64,000 bases of DNA from Silvibacterium bohemicum (GTDB lineage Bacteria > Acidobacteriota > Terriglobia > Terriglobales > Acidobacteriaceae), in the NCBI RefSeq assembly GCF_001006305.1, contig NZ_LBHJ01000002.1, positions 124,001 to 188,000 on the forward strand. The letters run 5' to 3'. Below, one piece after another: positions 1 to 8,965 of the stretch. Every line of letters begins with the position of its first letter. The first letter of the stretch is position 1. The notes under the pieces were generated by a model. The model was given only the letters and a program-made list of their open reading frames with translations, was not told the DNA's origin and made no database searches. The position numbers were made by a program, and so were the translations under genes.

Positions 1-375
1 ATTCAGAAAGCTGGAAACCAGCTCGAAAGCCAGTGCCGGGCCGATGATGCGCGCGCCCAGCACCAGAACGTTCATGTCGTCGTGCTCCACTCCCTGATGC
101 GCCGAATAAGTGTCATGGCACATGCAGGCGCGGATGCCCGGCATCTTGTTGGCTGCTACGTTGACGCCAACTCCGCTGCCGCAGACCAAAATGCCGCGTT
201 GGGCGCGCCCTGCAATCAGGGTGCGCCCAACGGCTTCGGCGAAGTCTGCATAATCGGAGGGCTCTGCGTTATAAGCGCCAAGATCGATCACCTCATGTTC
301 GAGGCGCTCCAGATATCCGCGAATCTCCTCCTTGAGGGGGAAACCCGCGTGATCTGCTCCGATGGCCAGCTTCAT
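1..375 (-). CDS. rpiB: Ribose-5-phosphate isomerase B, partial (3' end outside window)
   Basis: Interconverts ribose-5-phosphate and ribulose-5-phosphate in the cytosolic non-oxidative pentose phosphate pathway. The reading frame begins with ATG at 375 ([18 protein letters not shown]), the typical RpiB N-terminus with its GADHAG motif. [17 protein letters not shown] and the CHDTYSAH segment follow, which match the RpiB/LacAB active-site loops. The gene runs off the left edge, so about 125 codons are visible of a usual 145-155. It begins 4 nt downstream of the tkt stop on the same strand, so the two pentose phosphate genes are almost certainly co-transcribed. The family call is strong. LacA/LacB subunits are similar, but the tkt context favours RpiB. 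Confidence 0.93.
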   Translation of the reverse strand, partial: MKLAIGADHAGFPLKEEIRGYLERLEHEVIDLGAYNAEPSDYADFAEAVGRTLIAGRAQRGILVCGSGVGVNVAANKMPGIRACMCHDTYSAHQGVEHDDMNVLVLGARIIGPALAFELVSSFLN

Positions 376-379
376 CGGC

Positions 380-2398
380 TTACTTCCCCGCCAATGCGGC
401 TTCGCTCTTCTTTACTTTCTCGACCAGTGCCTTGCCGCGCTTCGCGATGCCTGCCGGGCTGAAGCCCAGCTCTTCGAGAACCTTCGGACCAGGCGCGGAA
501 GCGCCAAAGCGCTCCAGGCCAATCACGTCGCCGTGGCGGCCGACATACTTCCACCAACCCTCCGGCGCTCCGGCTTCCACGGCCAGCTTGGGCAGGTGAT
601 CGGGGAAGATCGACGCCTTGTACTCGTCGCTTTGCTCCTCGAAGATGCGGAAGCTGGGCATCGAGACGACGCGAACCTTGAGGCCTTCCTTCTCGAGCTC
701 GATGGCTGCGCTCTGTGAGGCCCAGACCTCAGAGCCGGCTGCCACGATCAGCAGATCCGGTGAGTCGCCGCCCTTTTCGACGATGTAGGCGCCGTGCTTC
801 ACGCCGCCGTAGATGTCGTGTTTCTCGGCATCCAGAACCGGAAGGTCCTGGCGAGAGAAGGCCATGAAGCAGGGGCTCTTGCGCTCGAGGGCGAGACGCC
901 ATACAGCGACGGTCTCGTTCGCATCTGCCGGACGGAAATCGGTCAGGTGCGGCACCGCGCGCAGCATCATCAGGTGCTCGATGGGCTGGTGAGTCGGTCC
1001 ATCTTCACCGAGTGCGATCGAATCGTGGGTAAAGACGAAGATCGACTGGGTGTGCATGATGGCCGCCATGCGCAATGCGGACTTGCAGTAATCGGAGAAG
1101 GTGAAGAAGGTCGATCCGTAGGGAATCAGGCCGCCGTGCGCCGCCATGCCGTTGACTGCCGCGCACATGCCGAACTCGCGCACGCCGAACCAGATGTTCC
1201 GGCCCTTGGGATCGAGATGGAAGTTGCCGCCGTCCTTCAGGATGGTCTTGGTCGAAGCGGTCAGGTCGGCCGCGCCGCCGATCAGCTCCGGAACATCCTT
1301 GGCGAAGGCGTTCATCACCACGTTGCCGGCGTTGCGGGTGGCTACGGGCTTGGTGGTGGGGAAGACGGGAAGAGATTTTTCCCATCCTTCCTTGAGCTTG
1401 CCGGCCAGCGTGCGCTCAAATTGCGCGGCCAGCTCGGGGAATTTGCTCTTGTACTGCGCGTAGAGGTCATTCCACTCTTTTTCTTCCTTCGCGCCGCGAT
1501 CGATGATCGTGTTCCAGTTCTTGCGGGCTTCGTCCGGCACGTAGAAGAACTTGTCCGACGGCCATCCCAGGTTTTTCTTGGTCTCGATCGCTTCTTCCGG
1601 CTTCAGGGCTTCGCCGTGAACCTTGTTGGTGCCTGCGATGGGGCTGCCGAAGCCGATTACCGTGCGTACCGCAATGAGCGAGGGCTTGTCCGTTACCGCC
1701 TTGGCAGCTTCGATGGCCTTGGAGATGGCGTCCAGGTCGTTGCCGTCGGCCACCTTCTGGACATGCCAGTGATAAGCCTCGAAACGCTTTTCCACGTCTT
1801 CGGTGAAAGAGAGCTCGGTCGGGCCGTCCAGCGAGATCTGGTTGTCGTCATAGAAGAAGATCAGCTTGCCCAGCTTGAGGGTTCCGGCCAGCGATGCAGC
1901 TTCGTGCGAGATGCCTTCCATCAGATCGCCATCGCCGCAGATGCCGTAGGTGTAGTGATCGACGACGTCAAAGCCCGGCTGGTTGTAGATCGCAGCCAGA
2001 TGCTTTTCGGCAATGGCGAGACCGACGGCCATGGCGAAACCCTGTCCGAGCGGCCCGGTGGTCACTTCCACGCCGTCCGTGTCGCCGCGCTCGGGGTGAC
2101 CGGGGGTTCTCGACTCCCACTGGCGGAATTGCTGCAGGTCCTCGATAGTCACGTCGTAGCCGGAGAGATGCAGGGCGCCATACTGCAGGGCCGAGGCATG
2201 GCCGTTCGAAAGGACAAAGCGGTCGCGGTTGGGCCAGTGCGAGTTCTTGGGGTTGTGGTGCATGTACTTGTGAAACAGGAGATACGCGATCGGCGCATCG
2301 CCCAGCGGAGCACCGGGGTGGCCGCTCTTGGCCTTATCGACGGCATCGACGGCTAGAAATCGGAGGGCATTGATAGAAATCTGATCCAGTTCGCTCAT
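380..2398 (-). CDS. tkt: Transketolase
   Basis: Thiamine-diphosphate enzyme that transfers two-carbon ketol units between sugar phosphates (xylulose-5-P, ribose-5-P, erythrose-4-P). At 672 aa it is full length. SGHPGAPLG lies near residue 25 and the ThDP/Mg motif GDGDLMEG begins near residue 155. The pyrimidine-binding domain (FGVREFGM, then [18 protein letters not shown]) and the C-terminal transketolase domain follow in normal order. The ATG at 2398 opens [20 protein letters not shown], as expected for the family. It sits 4 nt upstream of rpiB as a two-gene pentose phosphate unit. Nothing is anomalous in the sequence. Confidence 0.97.
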   Translation of the reverse strand: MSELDQISINALRFLAVDAVDKAKSGHPGAPLGDAPIAYLLFHKYMHHNPKNSHWPNRDRFVLSNGHASALQYGALHLSGYDVTIEDLQQFRQWESRTPGHPERGDTDGVEVTTGPLGQGFAMAVGLAIAEKHLAAIYNQPGFDVVDHYTYGICGDGDLMEGISHEAASLAGTLKLGKLIFFYDDNQISLDGPTELSFTEDVEKRFEAYHWHVQKVADGNDLDAISKAIEAAKAVTDKPSLIAVRTVIGFGSPIAGTNKVHGEALKPEEAIETKKNLGWPSDKFFYVPDEARKNWNTIIDRGAKEEKEWNDLYAQYKSKFPELAAQFERTLAGKLKEGWEKSLPVFPTTKPVATRNAGNVVMNAFAKDVPELIGGAADLTASTKTILKDGGNFHLDPKGRNIWFGVREFGMCAAVNGMAAHGGLIPYGSTFFTFSDYCKSALRMAAIMHTQSIFVFTHDSIALGEDGPTHQPIEHLMMLRAVPHLTDFRPADANETVAVWRLALERKSPCFMAFSRQDLPVLDAEKHDIYGGVKHGAYIVEKGGDSPDLLIVAAGSEVWASQSAAIELEKEGLKVRVVSMPSFRIFEEQSDEYKASIFPDHLPKLAVEAGAPEGWWKYVGRHGDVIGLERFGASAPGPKVLEELGFSPAGIAKRGKALVEKVKKSEAALAGK

Positions 2399-2503
2399 AA
2401 AAACTTTACCTTTCGGTTTGAGGGGTTCCCCGAGTCAATCCTAAATCCGCAGCCCGTCTTGCAGATATTCTCAGGCTTGGATGATCTGAAATCGCAGGGA
2501 GTT

Positions 2504-4930
2504 TCAGCCTGCGAGCTGCACTTGAACTTCGAAATTGCGGCCTTCCCAGCGATTTTCTTCCGGCCAGAAAAGAGTAAATGATAGCTGTCCGGCATGCTCG
2601 CCGGAGGTGGGAAGGTCGGCAAAAGAGCCCGCCCAGCCCACGGTTGTGCTTTCCGCCGCCGTGCTGGTGCTCCAATTATCCGCGCTCCAGACCACACGGA
2701 AGTGATGCGCCGCGACGATGCGCAGCGTGTGTCCCGCGGGAATGTGAGAGATGGGCCGTCGCAATTTGTAAATTTCAACCTTAGCCGGGTTGCGCTCGCG
2801 CTTGGCTTTTTTGGCGTAACGATCTTCCACCGCGGCGATGCGATCGAAGACGCGGCCGTCGTAAACGGAGCGCAGCAGCTTGAGATATTCGGCGTGCGCC
2901 CATACCAGCGGCATCGCCGATCCAGCAGGTCCGCCGAGCACCAGGCCGGCCTTGTCCGGCTCGTCCCAGATCTGCTCCGGGAACATGCCTCCCTCGGAGG
3001 CGAAGTTTTCGTAGGTTTTGATCAGCGAGCTGATGTCCTTGCCCGCGGCCAGCTCATAGTGAGCGCGCTCACCGGTAAGCAGCGGCCACGCGCGTCCCTG
3101 ACCATAGCCATTGTAAGGACCGCCGTTTTTTTGCTGGCCATAGCCGTCGTGGTTGTAGCGGCGCCAGCAGGGACCCTGAGGCGTATTGATTTTTAGGATA
3201 TGGTCGACCACTTTGAGCGAATCGACGATGAGCGGATCGTCCGCGGCGCGAACGCCGTAGCGCACCAGCTCCAGAAACCCCGCATCGATGAGCTCACGCG
3301 CCTCGAATTCGTACCGTTCGCCCGGCTCCCGATTGTTGAGCCCCACCATCTGGCGGTCGCAGTCTGGTCTTGCGTAGGGCTCCCCGCATTGTGGCGGCCT
3401 GATGCGCATGTAGTGGCGCTTGACATCGGGATGCAGCAGGCCGTCGTCGGTCACCGTCCACTCTTCGAGGTGCGATTCGATCCAGTCGGCATGCTGCTCC
3501 AGGAACTTGCCCAGCTCCGGAGAGCCGTGGGCGTGCGCCAGCTCCGCTGCGCAGATCAGCCCGGCGATGACCGCGGCCAGGGTCGAAGGCGAGTAGCCGG
3601 AGTTCTCCTCCCAGCGCTCCTGCTGGGTTACGGGCGCATACCTGACCAGGAAACCGGCAGCGCGCTCGACAAAGGGGAAGACGTCGAACTTGCCCAGGCC
3701 ATCGAGCTTCCACAGGCGCCAGGCCAGCATGATGGGGAAGGCGACCTCGTCGAGCTGAATGCCGCTCCAGTAGGGAGTTCCATCGATCCAGAAATTTTGC
3801 GCGAAGCTGCCATCCGGCTTTTGCGTGCAGGCGAGATAAACCAGGGCGCGCCTGGCCGTATCCACACGGCCGCAGGCCAGGAGCGCAGTTGCGCTCTGCA
3901 CCATGTCGCGAGTCCAGACCAGGTGGTAGCCTCCCAGGTCGTCGTCTCCCTTGGAATAGCCCCAGGGGATCGATGCAGAGGCGATGAAGGCTCCGGCGTA
4001 GGTCTTGTCTTCGTGGGCCAGGATGACGTTGTGGCTGATCTGCATCAGCCGGCCGCCATCTGCGGCGTTGATGGCCAGCTCGCGCGGGCTCTCGGCGCGA
4101 TGCCACTGCTCGATGAAGCGGGTGAGGTGCTTATCGAAGGGCGTAGAGAGTGCGCCCATGGTGGTCGAGAGCGCTGCATGGGGGCCTTCGCCGAAGCCGA
4201 TGGCCAGCGTGAACTCGCGGGTGTGGTTAGGATCGATCTGTCCCATCACGGCGACATTGCCGTCAAGCGCCGAGCCGAACTCCCAATCCATGGTCAGATC
4301 ATGGCGGAGATCCTGCCAGCCATCGCTGGTGCCCACATAGCCGCAGCTGGCGCGGCGGAAGCCGCAGTCGGCGGCCAGGGTCAGGGCGGTGTGCTTTTTC
4401 CACGCGACCAGTACGTGCTTGCCGGCCACATCGGCAACCCGGGCGGAATTGCCTGCGCCGCCTCCGTCGATGTGCGGGGAGAGCAGCGCATAAAGCTTGA
4501 GCCGCGGCAGTATCTGGTCGTCACCCTCCATGCGAACGCGTATGAGCACGACCGGATAGTGCGGGTCGCTGATGATCTCCTTGGTCAGCTTGTAGCGCCC
4601 CTCGCGGTCGCTCGAGACGATGCGGACGGCCAGCGAATCGGAGTCGATGTAGGAAAACACGTGGTCGAGATCGCGCTTTTCTTCGTGAAAGAAGGTCTCG
4701 CCGTCAGTAATCAGCAGCTCCATATCGCGGATCTGCGGCTTATCGATGGTGGGATAGTAAATCTCGTTGAGGATCCCGTGAGAGATGGTGAACCATGCGC
4801 GGCTGGAGGCGGCATAGGCCGTTCCTACCGTTGACTTGGCACTCGAGGTCCAGCGAGCCTCAAGTCCGGGCGCGCCGAAGGCCGGACCCTGCTGATCCAG
4901 CCAGTGATATTGGGGAGCGAGATCGGTCAT
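2504..4930 (-). CDS. GH15 family glucan 1,4-alpha-glucosidase (glucoamylase/glucodextranase-like)
   Basis: Predicted 808-aa inverting exo-glucosidase acting on alpha-glucans. The N-terminal beta-sandwich domain (residues about 15-290; GILNEIYYPTIDKPQIRDMELL) is typical of prokaryotic GH15 glucoamylases. The (alpha/alpha)6 barrel carries YHLVWTRDMVQSATALLACG, the acid motif WEENSGYSP near residue 441, and MFPEQIWDE near residue 649 with the likely general base Glu. A C-terminal beta domain of about 100 aa ends the protein. There is no obvious signal peptide at the ATG (MTDLAPQYHW), so it is probably cytoplasmic, despite relatives that are secreted. The gene is monocistronic in appearance. Substrate (starch, dextran or trehalose-like) cannot be fixed from sequence alone. 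Confidence 0.9.
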   Translation of the reverse strand: MTDLAPQYHWLDQQGPAFGAPGLEARWTSSAKSTVGTAYAASSRAWFTISHGILNEIYYPTIDKPQIRDMELLITDGETFFHEEKRDLDHVFSYIDSDSLAVRIVSSDREGRYKLTKEIISDPHYPVVLIRVRMEGDDQILPRLKLYALLSPHIDGGGAGNSARVADVAGKHVLVAWKKHTALTLAADCGFRRASCGYVGTSDGWQDLRHDLTMDWEFGSALDGNVAVMGQIDPNHTREFTLAIGFGEGPHAALSTTMGALSTPFDKHLTRFIEQWHRAESPRELAINAADGGRLMQISHNVILAHEDKTYAGAFIASASIPWGYSKGDDDLGGYHLVWTRDMVQSATALLACGRVDTARRALVYLACTQKPDGSFAQNFWIDGTPYWSGIQLDEVAFPIMLAWRLWKLDGLGKFDVFPFVERAAGFLVRYAPVTQQERWEENSGYSPSTLAAVIAGLICAAELAHAHGSPELGKFLEQHADWIESHLEEWTVTDDGLLHPDVKRHYMRIRPPQCGEPYARPDCDRQMVGLNNREPGERYEFEARELIDAGFLELVRYGVRAADDPLIVDSLKVVDHILKINTPQGPCWRRYNHDGYGQQKNGGPYNGYGQGRAWPLLTGERAHYELAAGKDISSLIKTYENFASEGGMFPEQIWDEPDKAGLVLGGPAGSAMPLVWAHAEYLKLLRSVYDGRVFDRIAAVEDRYAKKAKRERNPAKVEIYKLRRPISHIPAGHTLRIVAAHHFRVVWSADNWSTSTAAESTTVGWAGSFADLPTSGEHAGQLSFTLFWPEENRWEGRNFEVQVQLAG

Positions 4931-5212
4931 TGCGAGAGTTCCATCCTGAGAGAACGGTGTGGTGATGAGGAGACAAAGCTAAACTCTACCGTACGATTGT
5001 GAAAGCACAAATACGAGGCCGGGGACTGCCGGGAAAGTACTGGCACAACAGAGGGCTAGCGAAACTTCACTTCTATGATTCCGCAACTTGGAATCAGGAT
5101 TCATGGAGGAAGTCGGAGAAGGAAGATCGCTGGGAAACGCCGCCTGCGCGAGCCGACGCGATTCTACACCTGGCTTGCGCCCTCTCTCCGGTCAAGCCAA
5201 TATCGGGAGAGG

Positions 5213-6658
5213 TTACAGGACCTGTGTATTTGCGTCCGGGTCGGGATGGAACTGCACCTCGCTCATGGCGTGCGTGATCTCCCGATTTTTCATGAAGTAC
5301 TGCCAGGAGAAGCCGGTGCGAAGATTTTCCGCCATGATGATGCTGATGCCCTGGTCAATACCGAGAATGTCTTCCGCAAACCAATTGGTTTTGGGATTGA
5401 AAGCGTCGACGAAGCCGTAGCGTGTCCACACCTTGCTGCCCATCTTCTCGCGCATGCTCAACAGAACGTGAGAGCACTCGGCGGGCAGGAAGGGCAGTGA
5501 ACCGGCTGCGGCGCAGGGGACGAGCGTGCCGTCAGGATTGCCCATGGTCGGCGGTCCTCCCCATACCCGATAGCCGTCGCGTGCATCGGAGGCCGAGATT
5601 CCCCACATGTCCTGATCGATCCAGTTGAACTTCTGACCCAGCACCATGCACCAGAGCTGATGAACGCGCGTGGCGGCGATGGAATTGGTGAAGTAATTGG
5701 TGTGCAGGTCGCGCTGATCGCGATAATCGCACCAGGCATGCGCATACTGATGGATGAACAGCGGCGCCACTCCGCTGATGTACTGAATTCCGCCGTAGTT
5801 CACCACCGGACGCTGCAGGGCGTTCCAGGTATCGGCGGAGATGGGGTGCGTGGGCGAGCCGATGGCCATCAGGTACATGGTCGTCAGCTCGGAGTAGATG
5901 TCCCAGCGGTGCTTGAGGAAACCCTGATCGGGCAGCCAGCCCATGGAGAGCGTGGTGCCCTCGTTCAGCATCCACTCCCAATCGATGCGGCGGTAAAAAG
6001 TAGTAGCCAGCGCCTCGATGCGGGTGTTGCCGGCGAAATATTGACGGCACAGAAGCACGCCGCACAGCAGCAGCGCCGTATCGATCGAAGACAGCTCGCT
6101 GCCGAACATGCGCTGCCCGCTCTCGATGTCGATGAAGTGGTAGAGGAAGCCGTGCTCGTGCGGGCAATCTTCAAGCAGAAACGCGAGCGTCTTCTCCACG
6201 CGCTGCTCGCACAGGCTGGGAGAGAGATAGTTGCGCTTGGCCGCGATGCACAGGGCGCTGAGCCCGAAGCCGGTCGCCGCGATGCTCGCCACCCGGCTCA
6301 AGGATCTTCCCACCGCCGGGGCCCGGTCGCGCACCAGGCCGGTCTTGGGGCTGGCTTCGTTGTAGAAAAAATCGCAGGCGCGGCCCTCGAGGTCATCGAG
6401 CAGCGCTTCGGCGTCTTTCGAAATCTGAGTGAGCGGCCGATTGATGAAGACGCCGGGCGTGCGGGGATAATTCTCCGCGGCCTGCGCCTCGGTCTTGGGT
6501 TCCTGCCCCGGTTTTACCGGCGGCGTCTGCGCCTGATTCTGAAAGCCCGCCGCCAGAGCTGCAGCGGGAGCGCCGATGGCCAGTGCGCCGGATGCTCCGG
6601 CCACGCGCAGGAGTTCTCTGCGAGTAATTTCTGTGCGAGTTATTTTTGAGCGAGCCAA
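5213..6658 (-). CDS. Tat-exported Glycoamylase-domain protein, GH144-like (beta-1,2-glucanase candidate)
   Basis: 481 aa. The N-terminus has a twin-arginine signal (TRRELLRVAG, then a hydrophobic Ala/Gly-rich stretch ending near ALAAG), so export by Tat is likely. From residue about 75 it is a 'Glycoamylase' (PF10091-type) (alpha/alpha)6 barrel: WNALQRP, DMWGISASDARDGY, AAAGSLPFLPAE, YGFVDAFNP, DILGIDQGISIIMAENLRTG. These blocks are shared with GH144 endo-beta-1,2-glucanases. A Pro/Gln-rich linker (about 40-65) separates signal and domain. It is divergent from sodA across 342 bp. The substrate is inferred from the family; a related activity on another beta-glucan or an exo mode is possible. 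Confidence 0.8.
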   Translation of the reverse strand: MARSKITRTEITRRELLRVAGASGALAIGAPAAALAAGFQNQAQTPPVKPGQEPKTEAQAAENYPRTPGVFINRPLTQISKDAEALLDDLEGRACDFFYNEASPKTGLVRDRAPAVGRSLSRVASIAATGFGLSALCIAAKRNYLSPSLCEQRVEKTLAFLLEDCPHEHGFLYHFIDIESGQRMFGSELSSIDTALLLCGVLLCRQYFAGNTRIEALATTFYRRIDWEWMLNEGTTLSMGWLPDQGFLKHRWDIYSELTTMYLMAIGSPTHPISADTWNALQRPVVNYGGIQYISGVAPLFIHQYAHAWCDYRDQRDLHTNYFTNSIAATRVHQLWCMVLGQKFNWIDQDMWGISASDARDGYRVWGGPPTMGNPDGTLVPCAAAGSLPFLPAECSHVLLSMREKMGSKVWTRYGFVDAFNPKTNWFAEDILGIDQGISIIMAENLRTGFSWQYFMKNREITHAMSEVQFHPDPDANTQVL

Positions 6659-7000
6659 AGCGATCGTTTCTTAAGAGATGCGCGTGCGGAGCAAAACGCT
6701 ACGTTCTTCGTGGCGCATTGAAGTGACAAAAGCCAATCCCTATTGGACGCGCATTTGGCTCTGAAGTCGACTCAGCGGCGGATTTGAACCCTGCCCGGGT
6801 TTCCGAGGCCGGTCTATTTTCTTGAATTGTCGAAGAAAACTTTCTTGCGTGATACGAATGTTCGCCTCTTCTTCGGCCTGGCCTGCACCGCGCGTGAAGT
6901 TGCCGCATCCATTATGATCGAGGACGCACACACATTGGATTCACCACGAATCCGTGTCTCGATCAAAGATTTCCTAACCACTACCCGAAGGAGAACTACT
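6659..7000. other. Divergent intergenic region between the glucanase gene and sodA
   Basis: 342 bases without a convincing gene. Both flanking genes read away from it, so promoters for both must lie here. A short open frame continues upstream from sodA, but it has no recognisable protein sequence and is not supported as an N-terminal extension. TTTTCTT and AAGAAAA segments around 6819-6840 form a weak inverted repeat. No confident -35/-10 pair could be assigned. Confidence 0.5.
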
Positions 7001-7612
7001 GTGGCTTACGAACTCGCACCACTTCCCTACGACTACGCCGCACTCGAACCGCATATCGACACCGAGACCATGAAGCTGCACCACGACAAGCACCACCAGA
7101 CCTATGTGAATAATCTTAATGGCGCGGTGGAAAAGCATCCCGATCTGGCGAAGCACACTCCGGAAGATCTCCTTCGCAACCTGAATAACATTCCCGAGGA
7201 CGTGCGCACGGTGGTGCGCAACAACGGCGGCGGACATGTGAACCACACCATGTTCTGGTCCATCATGAAGCCGGGCGGCGGCGGCGAGCCGACGGGCAAG
7301 ATCGCAGAGCAGATTCGCAAGGACTTCGGCGACTTCGAGGCCTTCAAGAAGCAGTTCAACGAGACCACGGCGAAGCAGTTCGGCTCCGGCTGGGGCTGGC
7401 TGGTCTGGGATGGCGGCAAGCTGGCCGTCGTGACCACCCCGAACCAGGACAATCCGCTGCTCCAGGGCAAGTTCCCCATCCTCGGAAACGACATCTGGGA
7501 GCACGCCTATTACCTGAAATACCAGAACAAACGCCCCGATTACCTGGCCGCATGGTGGAACACCGTGAATTGGGAAGAGATCAACAAGCGCTTCGACCAG
7601 GCCAAAGGCTAA
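7001..7612 (+). CDS. sodA: Superoxide dismutase, Mn/Fe family (Mn-type signature)
   Basis: Converts superoxide to O2 and H2O2. 203 aa from a GTG at 7001, which has a GAAGGAG Shine-Dalgarno 7 nt upstream. The longer frame upstream (from 6827) has no SOD homology. Metal ligands are visible: a His in [11 protein letters not shown], a His in [11 protein letters not shown], and Asp/His in [19 protein letters not shown]. The GGGHVNH block and the Gln in PNQDNPL resemble Mn-SODs rather than Fe-SODs, so Mn or cambialistic use is likely. There is no signal peptide, so it acts in the cytosol. A 41-bp repeat starts on its stop codon. Confidence 0.95.
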   Translation: MAYELAPLPYDYAALEPHIDTETMKLHHDKHHQTYVNNLNGAVEKHPDLAKHTPEDLLRNLNNIPEDVRTVVRNNGGGHVNHTMFWSIMKPGGGGEPTGKIAEQIRKDFGDFEAFKKQFNETTAKQFGSGWGWLVWDGGKLAVVTTPNQDNPLLQGKFPILGNDIWEHAYYLKYQNKRPDYLAAWWNTVNWEEINKRFDQAKG

Positions 7613-7852
7613 CAAAAGCAGGGTGTAGGGAACAGGTTTTAGGGTGTAGCTAACAAAAGCAGGGTGTAGGGAACAGGTTTTAGGGTGTAGCTTCTATACT
7701 CTGCCCCCTGACCCCTACACCCTGTTTTTCTATCCCCGGAACCCTAAACCCTGCTAACAAAAGCAGGGTGTAGGGAACAGGTTTTAGGGTGAAGCTTCTA
7801 TACCCTGCACCCTGTTTTTCTATCCCCTGAACCCTAAACCCTGCACCCTGCA
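7610..7852. repeat. 41-bp direct repeats with palindromic partner sequences
   Basis: Two perfect 41-bp tandem copies (7610-7650, 7651-7691) and a third copy with one change (7755-7795) each contain AGCAGGGTGTAGGGAACAGG. The segments between and after them (7692-7754, 7796-7852) contain the reverse-complement elements CCCTACACCCTG and CCCTAAACCCTG, so the block can fold into alternative hairpins. The first copy uses the TAA stop of sodA as its first three bases. Sequence is seen directly; function (3' stability element, terminator or mobile palindrome) is unknown. Confidence 0.85.
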
Positions 7853-7912
7853 CTTTCCACCGAAGCTTCTTTCCGAAAAACGCGTCTGAATAGAAAGAGG
7901 TTTCGATACGAA

Positions 7913-8791
7913 ATGCGCTTTCCCGCCAATTTTCTGCTGCTTGGCCTGTTCGTGCTTCCTGTAATTGCTCCGGCCCAATCCGGAATTGCTCCGGCCCAAA
8001 CTCAGGTTCAGCTTCCTGCCGGTTCCTCGCACTACTTGATTTATCAGGGGGATAAGTCCGTCGGCTCGGCTGACCGAACCGTCGAGGTTACGCCCTCGGG
8101 GTTTGCCGTCACCTCGCAGGGCAAGATGAGCCTGTCCAAATTCAGCTACAGCTTTACGAATACCCAGCATCTCGACCATTCGCTGAACCTGGTGAGCGAC
8201 CAGATCAACGGCACGGTCAATGGCAGCCCGGTAACATTCAGCGCCCATGCCGACTCCACCGGACGCCAGTTCCAGATCGAGATCAACGCGCAGGGCAAGC
8301 AGTCGCAGAACACCGTTGACCGCCATCAGCACCTGGTGCTGCTGCCGGATCTCGATCCCGCCGCTTACGTTCTGCTGGTGCAGATAGGCCTGCAGAGCCC
8401 TCCCACCTCGTGGGTTCTTATACCCAAGGAGCAGGGTCTCCTGGTTCCGACCAGCTACAACCGCGGATCGAGTGTGCGCGGCCGGTTGGCCAACGCGCAG
8501 GTGGATGTATTGCACATGACGGTGACCGTGGGCGAGCAGAACCCCATCAGCGTGGAGCTTTACTACGGACGCGATGGCGGCCTGCTCGAATCCGACCTGC
8601 CGGAGCAGAACTTCTTTGTGGTGCGCGACGGCTTCAAGCTGATCGATCGCCCGAAGCCGACACCGCCACGCGGCACAGCGCCGCCTCCTCCGGATGGACA
8701 GCAGCCACAGCAGCAGGGCGCGCAGCCTCCCAACGGAGCTCCACAGTACCCGGCGCCACAGAACGGCTATCCACAAGTGCAACCGCAATAG
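7913..8791 (+). CDS. Secreted hypothetical protein with Pro/Gln-rich C-terminus
   Basis: 292 aa. The first about 23 residues form a Sec signal (MRFPANFLLLGLFVLPVIAPAQ, signal peptidase I type). The middle (about 30-245) is a beta-rich domain with repeated polar/aromatic alternation (YLIYQGDKSVGSADRTVEV; GKMSLSKFSYSFTNTQ). It resembles unnamed acidobacterial secreted proteins that bind or modify envelope components. The last about 45 residues are low-complexity Pro/Gln/Gly. The ATG at 7913 places the signal peptide at the N-terminus. I do not recognise a named family. It lies between the sodA repeat block and a REP-like palindrome that begins on its stop codon. Confidence 0.75.
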   Translation: MRFPANFLLLGLFVLPVIAPAQSGIAPAQTQVQLPAGSSHYLIYQGDKSVGSADRTVEVTPSGFAVTSQGKMSLSKFSYSFTNTQHLDHSLNLVSDQINGTVNGSPVTFSAHADSTGRQFQIEINAQGKQSQNTVDRHQHLVLLPDLDPAAYVLLVQIGLQSPPTSWVLIPKEQGLLVPTSYNRGSSVRGRLANAQVDVLHMTVTVGEQNPISVELYYGRDGGLLESDLPEQNFFVVRDGFKLIDRPKPTPPRGTAPPPPDGQQPQQQGAQPPNGAPQYPAPQNGYPQVQPQ

Positions 8792-8807
8792 GACTCGCCG
8801 TCCAGGC
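8791..8807. repeat. REP-like palindromic unit (GGACTSGCCGTCCAGGC family)
   Basis: GGACTCGCCGTCCAGGC overlaps the last base of the upstream stop codon. The same core recurs at 11701-11717 and 49998-50014, and inverted three times within 11834-11907. The sequence is partly self-complementary (GGAC...GTCC). The recurrent position after stop codons suggests a REP-type dispersed element. Confidence 0.7.
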
Positions 8808-8965
8808 GACTGCTTCGCGTTTGCTCCGCTCCCGTTGGTCGCTTCGCGTTCAGGGCAATTGATGTAAGTCGTCCACACGAATGGAAGGATGAAGAATCTT
8901 GGCGATGCTAAAAGTGCATCGCCGAGATTCTGCGTTTCACATTCAACATGCGAGTGTGCGGCGGA

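Noticed and set aside
794-2356. Long plus-strand open frame (520 aa) opposite tkt
   Set aside because: Exact antisense shadow of transketolase, produced by high-GC codon bias; translation has no domain and runs of Arg/Ala/Gly.
3200-4834. 544-aa plus-strand frame opposite the GH15 gene
   Set aside because: Mirror of a strongly conserved enzyme; no Shine-Dalgarno sequence and no recognisable motif.
6827-7000. N-terminal extension of superoxide dismutase
   Set aside because: No SOD homology, whereas GTG 7001 has a strong ribosome binding site and gives a normal N-terminus.
7733-7852. CCCTAAACCCTG segments resembling plant-type telomere repeat
   Set aside because: Chance likeness inside a bacterial palindromic repeat; the true unit is 41 bp and contains inverted partners.
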